Part shown: piece by piece, positions 44,055-52,759 of the stretch | How positions within the stretch are numbered: the stretch's first letter is position 1 | How the letters are laid out: each line of letters opens with the position of its first letter | NCBI GenBank assembly: GCA_003240735.1 | Contig: QFNE01000011.1 | Coordinates: 1 to 64,000, forward strand | Direction: 5' to 3' | Length of the DNA: 64,000 nucleotides | Origin: Paracoccus denitrificans | GTDB taxonomy: Bacteria > Pseudomonadota > Alphaproteobacteria > Rhodobacterales > Rhodobacteraceae | Made by a program: the position numbers and the translations under genes | Notes under the pieces: model-generated | Told to the model about the DNA's origin: nothing | Seen by the model: only the letters and a program-made list of their open reading frames with translations | Databases searched by the model: none

Positions 44055-44957
44055 TTACCAGCGCCCCGATGCGCCGCCGCCTGACGATGAACCCCCGCCA
44101 AAGCCGCCTGACCTGCCGCCTGACCGGGCGCGATCATCGCGCCGCCATGACTGGATCGGTTGGCCATAGCTGTTCCAGCGCGTCACCGTGTTCATCGGGG
44201 CGGTGCGTGTCTCCGTCCACCCGCAGTTCGGACAGACCTGTGTCACCGTCTGGTTGCTGGTCATCCAGCCGCCGTCGGGTTGCGCGTCGCGAATAGGGCT
44301 GACGGTGGTGTTCAAACCCTGATGGCCACATTTCGGACACCGGTTCCGGCGCCGCTCGCGCCATCTTGAATGGCCAATCATGACCGCGGCGCCGCCAGCA
44401 AACAGGCCGAAGGGCAGCCAGTCCAATCCTTCTCCGTTGCGGCGGGGCGGGGTGGCGACCGGCTGCCCTGCGGCGACCGGACGCGCGATGGTGTCGATCA
44501 CGGCTTGCGTCCCGTCGCGCAGACCCGCGGAGTAATCGCCGTCCCTGAATTCGGGTATCATCACCCGGTTGATGACGTCCTGCGCGCGGATGTCGGCGCT
44601 TCGGGAATAGCCGCGACCCAGTTCGATCCGCACCTCGCGGTCATCGCGCAGGAACAGCACCATGAAGCCATCGTTCCGATCCTTGTCGCCGACGCCCCAC
44701 GTGTTGAAGAGGCTGGTGGCGAAATCTTCGAGTGTGCCGCCGCCATAGCGGGCACGATCCTCCAGTGTGACCACCGTGCCTTCCACACCCGTCTGGTCGT
44801 GCAGCGCGATCAGCGCTTCATCCAGCGCGCGGGTGTCGTCCTGCGTCAGGACGCGCGCAAAGTCGTTGACCGACGTGTGCTGCCAATCCGGCAACGATTG
44901 CGCGAGGGCAGGGGCCACCGCGACCAGCGCGGTCGACAGAATCAGCGCGCGGATCAT
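44055..44957 (-). CDS. TPM-domain membrane protein with zinc ribbon and Gly-rich tail
   Basis: 300 residues. Signal peptide (ILSTALVAVAPALAQS), TPM phosphatase-like domain (residues ~20-150; VNDFARVLTQDDTRALDEAL; GVGDKDRNDGFMVLFL; RIELGRGYS), a membrane helix near residue 185 (GLFAGGAAVMIG), then a cytosolic-side four-Cys zinc ribbon (CPKCGHQGLN ... CPNCGWTET) and a Ser/Gly tail (GGFGGGSSSGGGASGRW). The TPM family includes the photosystem II repair factor and YgcG-type proteins. The ribbon between helix and tail is less usual. It overlaps ppk2 by 4 nt. Confidence 0.88.
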   Translation of the reverse strand: MIRALILSTALVAVAPALAQSLPDWQHTSVNDFARVLTQDDTRALDEALIALHDQTGVEGTVVTLEDRARYGGGTLEDFATSLFNTWGVGDKDRNDGFMVLFLRDDREVRIELGRGYSRSADIRAQDVINRVMIPEFRDGDYSAGLRDGTQAVIDTIARPVAAGQPVATPPRRNGEGLDWLPFGLFAGGAAVMIGHSRWRERRRNRCPKCGHQGLNTTVSPIRDAQPDGGWMTSNQTVTQVCPNCGWTETRTAPMNTVTRWNSYGQPIQSWRRDDRARSGGRSGGFGGGSSSGGGASGRW

Positions 44958-45862
44958 TTCGACGCCATCTCTGGCCCGCCGACGATCTTTTGGTCCGGAT
45001 ATCCGATCGCTTTGTCATCCCGGCCCGGATAGTCGACTGACCGCAAGACCGTCTGGATCGCCGCGATCCTTGCGCGACGCTTGTCATCTGACCGGATCAC
45101 GGTCCACGGCGCGGCGGGGGTGTGGGTTCGCGCCAGGGTTTCGGTGATGGCGTCGGTGTATTCATCCCACTTCCCAAGGCCGTCTACGTCGATGCTGCTC
45201 AGCTTCCACTGCTTCAGCGGATCCTGTTCGCGGTCCAGGAAACGCTGCAGCTGTTCAGTGCGTCCGACGCTGAGCCACAGCTTGACCAGGATCATGCCGT
45301 CATCGACCAGCATCCGCTCGAACTCGGGCACCTGATGAAAGAACCGTTCGCGCTGTTCGTTCGTGGAAAACCCGAAGACCTTTTCGACGACGCCGCGATT
45401 GTACCAGCTGCGGTCGAACAGGGCGACTTCGCCGGTGGTGGGCAGCCAGTCAACGTAGCGTTGAAAGTACCACTGCTTGGCCTCGCGCTCGGTCGGCTTT
45501 GGCAGCGCCACGATATAGGCCGAGCGCGGATTCAGGTTCTCTCGCATTACCTCGATCGTGCCGCCTTTGCCGGCGGCGTCACGGCCTTCGAAAAGGACGA
45601 CCAGACGTTTGTCGATGCTGGACAGGCCGCGCAGCATCTTGACCAGTTCGATCTGCAGCGGCTCCATCGCGGCCGCGTAATCCTTTTTCCCCATCTCGTC
45701 GCGATAGGGGTAATCTGGATCCAGGATTTCATACCGGTCGGCCGACTCGATCCGCTTGCGGATCGCGGCGGGTGCGCCCTTGTGCAGAAACTTGGTGATG
45801 TCGCCGACAAATGGTGTTTGCGACTTTGCGCTGTCTGGCGCGGTGCCGGATTTCTTGGCCAA
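44954..45862 (-). CDS. ppk2: polyphosphate kinase 2
   Basis: 302 residues. P-loop enzyme using polyphosphate to phosphorylate nucleotides. Walker A is FEGRDAAGKGGTIEVM, the lid region NPRSAYIVALPKPTERE, and Walker B FDRSWYNRGVVE. Single-domain size suggests class I PPK2 (nucleoside diphosphate to triphosphate), but the class is not certain from sequence by eye. ATGA overlap couples it to the TPM protein downstream. Confidence 0.94.
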   Translation of the reverse strand: MAKKSGTAPDSAKSQTPFVGDITKFLHKGAPAAIRKRIESADRYEILDPDYPYRDEMGKKDYAAAMEPLQIELVKMLRGLSSIDKRLVVLFEGRDAAGKGGTIEVMRENLNPRSAYIVALPKPTEREAKQWYFQRYVDWLPTTGEVALFDRSWYNRGVVEKVFGFSTNEQRERFFHQVPEFERMLVDDGMILVKLWLSVGRTEQLQRFLDREQDPLKQWKLSSIDVDGLGKWDEYTDAITETLARTHTPAAPWTVIRSDDKRRARIAAIQTVLRSVDYPGRDDKAIGYPDQKIVGGPEMASK

Positions 45863-45890
45863 TCGGATGTCCCCACGGCTGAAATTGTCT

Positions 45891-45914
45891 GCCCTGACGA
45901 TGACGCGTCAGGGC
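45891..45914 (-). terminator. hairpin after metA
   Basis: Perfect 9-bp stem GCCCTGACG (45891-45899) with its complement (45906-45914), 6-nt loop, 28 nt beyond the metA stop and 29 nt before the ppk2 start on the same strand. Only a weak T-run follows on the minus strand. Confidence 0.55.
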
Positions 45915-45941
45915 GTAGGGGACAATCGCAATGAGATGGCC

Positions 45942-46868
45942 TCAGTTCCGCCCGATATTCGCCAGATCGAACGGGGTTGTCTGATAGATCTCGTTGATCC
46001 AGTTGCCGTAAAGCAGGTGGGCGTGACTGCGCCAGCGATTGGTCGGCGCGCGCGCGGGATCGTCGTCAGGAAAATAGTTCGCCGGAACATCGATGGCCTT
46101 GCCGGCGGCGATGTCGCGGTCATATTCCTCCTTCAACGTCTCGGAATCGTATTCGAGGTGGTTGAAGATATAGAGCGCGCGGTTTTCATTATCCTGCACC
46201 AGACAGGGGCCGACCTCGTCCGATTGCAGCAGCGTGCTCAGACCGTTGCGCCCTGCGATATCTGCCTCACGCACCTCGGTCCAGCGGCTGACGGGCACCA
46301 GAACGTCGTCAGAGAATCCACGCAGGAACGGGCTTGCCGGTGACAGGTTCTGATGCCCGAAGCACCCGAATGCCTTTGCCGGCAGGTCATGCTTGGGAAG
46401 GCCATGGAAATGATGAGCCATCGCCATGCCGCCCCAGCAGACGCCGAACGTCGAATGCACGTTCGTCTGTGACCAATCGAAGACCTGCCGCAACTCGTCC
46501 CAGTAGTCGACTTCTTCGAAAGGCAGATGCTCGATCGGGGCACCGGTGACGATCAGCCCGTCGAACCGGTCGCCAGAGGCCTGCACCTCGGCGAAGGTCC
46601 GATAGAACGCCGCAAGATGGTCGGCTGCCGTGTTGCGGCTGGCATGGTCGGACATGCGGATCAGGTGAAAGTCGATCTGAAGCGGCGTCGCGCCGATCAC
46701 GCGCGCGAACTGGTTTTCCGTCTGTATCTTTTTCGGCATCAGGTTCAGCAGCGCGATGCGCAGCGGCCGGATGTCCTGTGTCGCCGCCCTGCCGGGGGAC
46801 ATGACCATGACGCCCTCATCCGACAGGATGTCGAAGGCGGGCAGGTCATTTGGCAGGGTAATCGGCAT
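45942..46868 (-). CDS. metA: homoserine O-acyltransferase MetA, predicted acetyl-CoA-specific
   Basis: 308 residues; activates homoserine for methionine synthesis. Class I glutamine-amidotransferase-like fold with the nucleophile Cys in FGVCWGGMAMAHHF and the later His/Glu pair (FNHLEYDSETL). In the acyl-CoA specificity loop E. coli MetA has TGAPLG; here it is TGAPIEHLPFEEVDYW, with Glu in place of the Gly. Published work on MetA links Glu at this position to acetyl-CoA and Gly to succinyl-CoA, so O-acetylhomoserine is the likely product. It starts directly after the stop of an upstream P-loop gene. Confidence 0.93.
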   Translation of the reverse strand: MPITLPNDLPAFDILSDEGVMVMSPGRAATQDIRPLRIALLNLMPKKIQTENQFARVIGATPLQIDFHLIRMSDHASRNTAADHLAAFYRTFAEVQASGDRFDGLIVTGAPIEHLPFEEVDYWDELRQVFDWSQTNVHSTFGVCWGGMAMAHHFHGLPKHDLPAKAFGCFGHQNLSPASPFLRGFSDDVLVPVSRWTEVREADIAGRNGLSTLLQSDEVGPCLVQDNENRALYIFNHLEYDSETLKEEYDRDIAAGKAIDVPANYFPDDDPARAPTNRWRSHAHLLYGNWINEIYQTTPFDLANIGRN

Positions 46869-47723
46869 TTACGCGTCCTTTCTGTCGATCGCCGTGGCGA
46901 TCAGGTCGATGAAATCTTCGGGTGAGGTGACGGACGCCACCTCATCCGCGGTCACAGTCACACCGCGCCGGGCCATTGCAGCATACCGGGGCTGACGAGC
47001 AGCCAGCGCGCGCGCGAATGTCCAGCGGATGAAATCGTCAGGGTTGACGGAGCCAGGAAACGCCGTTGCGTACTCGGCCCACGCTTGGGTCAGAAATTCG
47101 GGGCGGTAGTACATGGGCTTCGGCGCGCGGTCAAAGCGGCGCACCAATTCGGCGGTGTGGGCGTCGGACCCCTTGATCCAGACCGGCAGCAGAAGCTTGT
47201 CCAGCGCCGACAGAACCGGATCGTTCGGGTCGTCGGGGTCGGAGATTTCGCAGACCGAGCCTGAGCTATCCAAAATGAAATGGTCGTAATCGTAGATGTT
47301 CTTGGCCCGGTCGACGAAATGCGCGCTGTCGAGCATTGCGGCGATTTCGGCCATCCGATGCTGGTCCTGCCGCTTGCGATATTCGGCAATGTCCAACCCG
47401 CCCTGAGCCGGATCGCCGGGCTTGCCAAGGTACGTCGACAGCGGAGAAAGGTTGTCAAAGGTGATGTTGCTTTGGATGCGTACAGAATCCGTCATCAGCA
47501 GCTCTCGCAGCAGGGGAACCTGCATCGCGTGGCGCTTGAACTCGTCGGCGATCAGCTCTCCCATGTAGCGGGTGCCGATGCGGTAATCGATGCTGTAGTG
47601 AAACCACGTGCCGGTACGGCGCAGCATCGATGCGATATGCGTTTTGCCAAGGCCAGACATGCCGAACAGCATGACACGCTTGGTCGGTGCCGCGCGCCAA
47701 TCGTTTCCGGTTTGGTGGATCAT
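46869..47723 (-). CDS. P-loop ATPase/kinase-like protein co-transcribed with metA
   Basis: 284 residues from the ATG at 47723. Walker A is VMLFGMSGLGKTHIASMLRR (residues ~17-36). Farther on are SIDYRIGTRYMG and an acidic strand YDYDHFILDSSGSVCEI that may be Walker B. The layout resembles shikimate/adenylylsulfate-kinase-like P-loop proteins, but I do not recognise the family. Its stop codon abuts the metA start, so both genes are on one message and possibly linked in function. The longer open frame upstream crosses a hairpin and is rejected. Confidence 0.8.
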   Translation of the reverse strand: MIHQTGNDWRAAPTKRVMLFGMSGLGKTHIASMLRRTGTWFHYSIDYRIGTRYMGELIADEFKRHAMQVPLLRELLMTDSVRIQSNITFDNLSPLSTYLGKPGDPAQGGLDIAEYRKRQDQHRMAEIAAMLDSAHFVDRAKNIYDYDHFILDSSGSVCEISDPDDPNDPVLSALDKLLLPVWIKGSDAHTAELVRRFDRAPKPMYYRPEFLTQAWAEYATAFPGSVNPDDFIRWTFARALAARQPRYAAMARRGVTVTADEVASVTSPEDFIDLIATAIDRKDA

Positions 47724-47793
47724 GGTGCCCCCGCTGATGACGTCGGGAACGTAAGCCCCCAGCGCAAAAGAAAAAAGGGGCGCAGACATGACG

Positions 47794-47816
47794 AACCCCG
47801 GCGCGTGGCCGGGGTT
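47794..47816 (-). terminator. hairpin after the FadL-like porin gene
   Basis: 9-bp stem AACCCCGGC (47794-47802) with GCCGGGGTT (47808-47816). It follows the porin stop by 25 nt, and about 20 nt later on the minus strand comes a CCCCTTTTTTC run. Confidence 0.6.
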
Positions 47817-47841
47817 GCGTGGTTTTCCTATCCTCAGCGTA

Positions 47842-48969
47842 TCAGAAGCTGTAGCCGACCTTGACGCCGACACCCAGCAGATCACTGTCGCGCATCCGTG
47901 CACGGGCAGCATCTGGCGTCCCGGTCTCCGGATCCGCGTCACCCAGCTTGGCATAGGTGATACCTGTCGTGATCTTGAACCTGTCCTGCGTATAGATCGC
48001 AGCCAGGCTGATTCCCTTGCGCCCGTTATACGGTGCCAGCGGCGAGACCAGCTTGTTGTTCTTCGGCTCGTACGTGAAGCTGAACACACCCGACCATTGA
48101 TCGTTGAACTTGCGTCCGACACCGATGGTGTAGGTGGTCGTGTCCTCTAGCGAAACCAACCCTTCGCCCGCGGCCTGCGTGAAGAAGCGGGGATCGACCT
48201 TGAAGCTGGACCAATCGACCCACCGGATGGAGCCGAGGAGCAACGTGTCCTCCGCGATCCCGGTCTGTGCCTCAAGGTTCCAGGATTTCGGCGTGGACAC
48301 AGTGGTTGTCGATTTGGGCGCAACCGGGTTGCCGCCGATCGTTTCGCGCGTGTCGAAGTCGTGCTCGATTTCCGAGTTGTAGGTCAAGGAAACGCGTGCG
48401 CCGATCTCGGGCCGCTCATAGCTGACGCCGACCACGTAGCCCCAGCCCCAGGTATCGTCCAACTGGACCCGGTACCCCGACAGCGGTCCATATGCCGCGC
48501 CGGTCAGCCCCACGTCGCCGTCCGCATGGGACCCACGGATACCGCCGTGAATGCTGAAGTTGTTGTCCGCGCGGTAACGCAGGATCGCCGTATAGGTGGT
48601 CGAATCGACCGTGGCATAGGTGCCGCCCAACATGGCCGACCCGCTGGTCGCGGTCGTGCGCGGGTATACCACGTCACTGCCGTATGGCTGTTCGACGATC
48701 AGCGCAGCCGACAGATTGTCGTTGAACTGATGTTTGTAACCCAACCCATAGAAGCTGTAGTTGCCGGCGACATCGCCGGTCTTGCGACCACCGTATTGCA
48801 GCAGATCGCGCCCCTCGACGTCGGGGCTGACCCGGCCACCGTTGAATTCGACGTAATTGCCCTGCTCGAACAGGATGCCCAGCGACTGGGGTGCGCGCTC
48901 AATGCCGCCCGCCAGTACCGGAGCCGTCCCAAGCAGCAGTGCCCCCACCCCTGTCAGAAAAATCTTCAT
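47842..48969 (-). CDS. FadL/OMPP1-family outer membrane transport protein
   Basis: 375 residues. Signal peptide MKIFLTGVGALLLGTAPVLA, then a beta-barrel protein with alternating hydrophobic strands and a C-terminal aromatic residue (LLGVGVKVGYSF), the usual outer-membrane assembly signal. The FadL pattern begins IERAPQSLGILFEQGNYVEF and continues with YSFYGLGYKHQFNDNLSAAL. FadL proteins import fatty acids or other hydrophobic compounds. The gene is monocistronic and transcribed away from guaB. Confidence 0.9.
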   Translation of the reverse strand: MKIFLTGVGALLLGTAPVLAGGIERAPQSLGILFEQGNYVEFNGGRVSPDVEGRDLLQYGGRKTGDVAGNYSFYGLGYKHQFNDNLSAALIVEQPYGSDVVYPRTTATSGSAMLGGTYATVDSTTYTAILRYRADNNFSIHGGIRGSHADGDVGLTGAAYGPLSGYRVQLDDTWGWGYVVGVSYERPEIGARVSLTYNSEIEHDFDTRETIGGNPVAPKSTTTVSTPKSWNLEAQTGIAEDTLLLGSIRWVDWSSFKVDPRFFTQAAGEGLVSLEDTTTYTIGVGRKFNDQWSGVFSFTYEPKNNKLVSPLAPYNGRKGISLAAIYTQDRFKITTGITYAKLGDADPETGTPDAARARMRDSDLLGVGVKVGYSF

Positions 48970-49171
48970 GTCGTCCCTCCCACGTCGGACCGCAGTCCGT
49001 CACACCAGCGTTACTCCAGTTGAAAAATCGGTCAATCACCCAGTGATATGACGTCGCGTTGAGAAACCGGACCGTGTCGTTCAGGTGACCATTTTCAGCC
49101 CGCCGGGGTGGACAATCCCGGGATGCCGTGAAAGGGGAAACTGCCAAACGACCATCTGACAGGACGATCCC

Positions 49172-50620
49172 ATGCAGATTCGCGAGGCGCTTACCTTCGA
49201 CGACGTTCTTCTGGTTCCCGCAGCATCGACGGTCATGCCGTCGACGGCGGATGTGCGCACGCAGGTGACGCGCCGGATCCAGATGAACATCCCCCTAATC
49301 TCTTCGGCGATGGATACCGTCACCGAAAGCCGAATGGCGATCGCAATGGCGCAGGCCGGGGGCATTGGGGTCATCCACCGCAACCTAACCACCGAACAGC
49401 AGGCGAATGAGGTTCGGCGCGTCAAACGCTTTGAATCGGGCATCGTCTATAACCCGATCACGCTGCGCGCAGATCAGACTTTGGCCGACGCAAAGGCCTT
49501 GGCCGAGCGTTACAAGGTGACGGGCTTTCCGGTAGTCGACGCCGAAGGTCGCGTCGTGGGTATCGTCACCAACCGCGACATGCGCTTTGCCAGCGACGAT
49601 TCGACCCCCGTTCACACGATGATGTCGGCCGACAATCTGGCCCTGCTGCGCGAGCCTGCCGACCGGACCGAGGCGATCAGTCTGATGAAGGCGCGGCGTA
49701 TCGAAAAGCTGCTGGTGACCGACGACAAGGGCCACCTGACGGGTCTGCTGACCCTGAAGGACACCGAACAGTCCGTTCTGAACCCGCTGGCCTGCAAGGA
49801 TGATCTGGGGCGTCTGCGCGTCGCGGCGGCCTCGACCGTCGGGGACGAGGGGTTTGAGCGATCATCGGCCCTGATCGACGCGGGTGTCGATCTGCTGGTC
49901 ATCGACACGGCACATGGTCATTCCGAAGGCGTCGCCAAGGCGGTGGCGCGGATCAAGGCCGAATTCCCGAATGTCGACATCTGTGCCGGCAACGTCGCCA
50001 CCGGGTCCGGCGCCAAGGCGCTGATCGACGCGGGCGCAGATGCGGTGAAGGTGGGCATCGGTCCGGGCTCGATCTGCACCACGCGCATCGTCGCAGGCGT
50101 TGGCGTGCCCCAACTGACGGCCATCATGGATGCGGTGTCCGGCGCGGGTGACGTACCGATCATCGCGGACGGCGGGATCAAATTCTCGGGCGATTTCGCC
50201 AAGGCGATCGCTGCGGGCGCAAGCTGCGCCATGGTCGGCAGCGCCATTGCCGGGACCGACGAATCGCCGGGCGAGGTCATCCTGTATCAGGGCCGGTCAT
50301 TCAAATCCTATCGCGGCATGGGGTCCTTGGGCGCGATGGCGCGCGGCTCGGCTGACCGGTATTTCCAGAAGGATGCCGCGTCCGACAAGCTTGTGCCCGA
50401 GGGGATCGAGGGGCAGGTGCCCTACAAGGGCGCGGTTTCAGCGGTCGTTCACCAGATGGTCGGCGGCCTGCGCGCGGCAATGGGGTACACCGGCAACGCA
50501 ACGGTGGCAGAGATGCGGCGCGGCTGCGAGTTCGTTCGGATCACCGGCTCGGGCTTGGCGGAAAGCCACGTCCATGACGTTCAGATCACGCGGGAAAGCC
50601 CGAACTATCGTCTGGGCTAA
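49172..50620 (+). CDS. guaB: IMP dehydrogenase
   Basis: 482 residues; oxidises IMP to XMP with NAD+, the committed step to GMP. TIM barrel interrupted by two CBS domains (residues ~95-205; FPVVDAEGRVVGIVTNRDM; LLVTDDKGHLTGLLTL). Active-site loop Cys in GPGSICTTRIVAGVGVPQ, flap with YRGMGSLGAMARGSADRYF. Length and motifs are standard. It ends at a strong shared terminator. Confidence 0.98.
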   Translation: MQIREALTFDDVLLVPAASTVMPSTADVRTQVTRRIQMNIPLISSAMDTVTESRMAIAMAQAGGIGVIHRNLTTEQQANEVRRVKRFESGIVYNPITLRADQTLADAKALAERYKVTGFPVVDAEGRVVGIVTNRDMRFASDDSTPVHTMMSADNLALLREPADRTEAISLMKARRIEKLLVTDDKGHLTGLLTLKDTEQSVLNPLACKDDLGRLRVAAASTVGDEGFERSSALIDAGVDLLVIDTAHGHSEGVAKAVARIKAEFPNVDICAGNVATGSGAKALIDAGADAVKVGIGPGSICTTRIVAGVGVPQLTAIMDAVSGAGDVPIIADGGIKFSGDFAKAIAAGASCAMVGSAIAGTDESPGEVILYQGRSFKSYRGMGSLGAMARGSADRYFQKDAASDKLVPEGIEGQVPYKGAVSAVVHQMVGGLRAAMGYTGNATVAEMRRGCEFVRITGSGLAESHVHDVQITRESPNYRLG

Positions 50621-50637
50621 CCGAGAGACGTTTCATG

Positions 50638-50667
50638 GAAAGCCGCCCCTGTCCCGGGGCGGCTTTC
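50638..50667. terminator. bidirectional terminator between guaB and prpB
   Basis: 12-bp stem GAAAGCCGCCCC (50638-50649) with its complement (50656-50667), 6-nt loop, T-rich sequence downstream. It lies between two convergent stops. Confidence 0.85.
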
Positions 50668-50674
50668 TGCTTTT

Positions 50675-51580
50675 TCAGGATGGCAGAACGCTTTTGGCGA
50701 TGGTCGCGTCCAGCGCCTCGAAGTCGTTGAGGCCGATCAGGTCGTAAAGCTCGGCCCGCGTCTGCATTTCGGGCAGCATGGCAGTCGTCGCCCCGTCGCG
50801 CGCTATGGTCTGGTACAGCTTTTCCTGCGCCTTGTTGGCGACGCGCAGCGACGACACCGGCCAGATGACCATGTCGTAGCCAAGCTCCTGGAATTCCTCC
50901 GCTGTCAGGGCGGGGGTGCGGCCGAACTCGGTCATGTTGGCCAGCAGCTTGACACCCGGCAGGGCTGCGCGAACCTCCTTGAACATCTCGACCGATGTCA
51001 GCGCCTCGGGGAAGATCGCGTCAGCCCCGGCTTCGATATACAGTTTCGCACGTGCGACGGCGCCTTCGATGCCCTCGGATGCAGCGGCATCGGTGCGCGC
51101 GATGATCACCAGATCGCGCCGCGCCCGGGCCGCGGCCGCCACCTTGGCCGCCATATCATGCGCGCCAGCCAGTTTCTTGTCGTTCAGATGCCCGCATTTC
51201 TTTGGCAGCAGTTGGTCTTCCAGATGGACCGCGCCGGCGCCCGCGTCCTCAAATGTGCGGACCATGTGCATGACGTTCAGCGCCTCGCCATAGCCGGTGT
51301 CGCCGTCCACCAGAAGCGGCAGTCCCGATGCGCGGGTGATCTGGCGGATGAAGAAGGCGACCTCATCGACGGTGATGATCCCCAGATCGGGCAGACCCAT
51401 GCTGGCAGTCATTGCCGCGCCCGAAAGGTAGGCCGCGTCGAACCCGGCGGCCTTGGCCTGCAAAGCCGCCATCCCGTTATGTGCACCGGGCAGGCGCAGG
51501 ATGCCAGGTGCATCCAGAAGTTCGCGGAAACGCTGACCCGCGGGGCGGGTCGGCAGGTCCTTGGCGTCAAGATAAGGCAT
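50675..51580 (-). CDS. prpB: 2-methylisocitrate lyase
   Basis: 301 residues. Cleaves 2-methylisocitrate to pyruvate and succinate in propionate breakdown. ICL/PEP-mutase barrel with PGAHNGMAALQAKAAGFDA, LLVDGDTGYGEALNV, and the catalytic loop LPKKCGHLNDKKL that marks PrpB. Last gene of the prpD-prpC-prpB operon, overlapping the prpC stop. Confidence 0.96.
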   Translation of the reverse strand: MPYLDAKDLPTRPAGQRFRELLDAPGILRLPGAHNGMAALQAKAAGFDAAYLSGAAMTASMGLPDLGIITVDEVAFFIRQITRASGLPLLVDGDTGYGEALNVMHMVRTFEDAGAGAVHLEDQLLPKKCGHLNDKKLAGAHDMAAKVAAAARARRDLVIIARTDAAASEGIEGAVARAKLYIEAGADAIFPEALTSVEMFKEVRAALPGVKLLANMTEFGRTPALTAEEFQELGYDMVIWPVSSLRVANKAQEKLYQTIARDGATTAMLPEMQTRAELYDLIGLNDFEALDATIAKSVLPS

Positions 51581-52746
51581 CAGGCGGCTCCTGCGTCCTG
51601 GGTGGTGCGCTGGTCCAGCGGCACGAAATCGCGGTTGTCCGGCCCGACATAATTGGCCGACGGGCGGATGATCTTGTTATCGATACGCTGTTCGATGACA
51701 TGCGCGGCCCAGCCTGCGGTCCGCGCGATGACGAAGATCGGCGTGAACATCGCCGTCGGAACCCGCAGCATGTTGTAGGACACCGCCGAGAACCAGTCGA
51801 GGTTCGGGAACATTCCCTTGGCGTCGGCCATCACATCTTCGATCCGCGCGGCGATATCGAACAACTTGGTTGTGCCGGCGTCGTCCGAGAGTTGCTTGGC
51901 CACCTTGCGGATGACGGCATTGCGAGGGTCGGCGATGGTATAGACCGGATGGCCAAAGCCGATCACGACTTCTTTGCGCCCGACCCGGTCGCGGATGTCC
52001 GCCTCGGCCTCGTCGGGGGTGGCGTAACGTTGCTGGATATCCAGCGCGACTTCGTTGGCGCCGCCGTGTTTGGGGCCGCGCAGTGCCCCAATCGCGCCGG
52101 TGATGCAGGAATACATGTCCGACCCGGTGCCCGCGATGATCCGTGCGGTAAAGGTCGAGGCGTTGAACTCATGCTCGGCATACAGGTTCAGCGTGATCTG
52201 CATCGCCTTTGTTTCGGCCTCGGATGGCGGCTTGCCATGCAGCAGATGCAGGAAATGAGCCGCGATGCTGTCGTCGTCGGTTTCAACCTCGATCCGGCGG
52301 CCATTGTGGCTGAAGTGATACCAGTAGAGCAGCATGGACCCTTCGGTCGCGATCAGCCGGTCGGCGATGTCGCGCGCGCCGGCCAGATTGTGATCATGCG
52401 CTTCGGGCAGGGCGCAGCCCAACGCGCTGACCCCGGTGCGCAGGACGTCCATCGGGTGCGTCGCAGGGGGCAGCGCCTCCAGCGTCTGGCGCACGGTGGT
52501 CGGCAGACCGCGCAGAGATTTGAGCTTGGCCTTGTAGGCCGCAAGCTCTGGCACGGTGGGCAGGGTGCCGTGGATCAGCAGATACGCGACTTCCTCGTAC
52601 TGTGCCTGATCGGCGATATCGAGGATGTCATAGCCGCGGTAATGCAGGTCGTTGCCAGTCTGACCCACACTGCTGAGGGCGGTGTTGCCGGCGACCACGC
52701 CGGACAACGCCACGGATTTCTTCGGTGTCTTGACGGAACCGCTCAT
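51580..52746 (-). CDS. prpC: 2-methylcitrate synthase
   Basis: 388 residues from the ATG at 52746. Condenses propionyl-CoA with oxaloacetate. Citrate-synthase fold: SVGQTGNDLHYRGYDI, catalytic His regions YAEHEFNASTFTARI and GPKHGGANEVALDI, and catalytic Asp region near the C terminus (LDWFSAVSYNML). The operon position between prpD and prpB identifies it as the methylcitrate form rather than housekeeping citrate synthase. The upstream frame extension to 52821 would enter prpD. Confidence 0.95.
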   Translation of the reverse strand: MSGSVKTPKKSVALSGVVAGNTALSSVGQTGNDLHYRGYDILDIADQAQYEEVAYLLIHGTLPTVPELAAYKAKLKSLRGLPTTVRQTLEALPPATHPMDVLRTGVSALGCALPEAHDHNLAGARDIADRLIATEGSMLLYWYHFSHNGRRIEVETDDDSIAAHFLHLLHGKPPSEAETKAMQITLNLYAEHEFNASTFTARIIAGTGSDMYSCITGAIGALRGPKHGGANEVALDIQQRYATPDEAEADIRDRVGRKEVVIGFGHPVYTIADPRNAVIRKVAKQLSDDAGTTKLFDIAARIEDVMADAKGMFPNLDWFSAVSYNMLRVPTAMFTPIFVIARTAGWAAHVIEQRIDNKIIRPSANYVGPDNRDFVPLDQRTTQDAGAA

Positions 52747-52759
52747 GAATGGGGTCTCC

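Noticed and set aside
47724..47841. SAM-II (metA) riboswitch upstream of the metA operon
   Set aside because: This riboswitch class is common before alphaproteobacterial metA, but I could not find its conserved pseudoknot sequence here.
47724..48122. N-terminal extension of the P-loop gene upstream of metA
   Set aside because: It would cross the porin terminator and the antisense-free gap and enter the porin 3' end; the ATG at 47723 gives a normal start just before Walker A.
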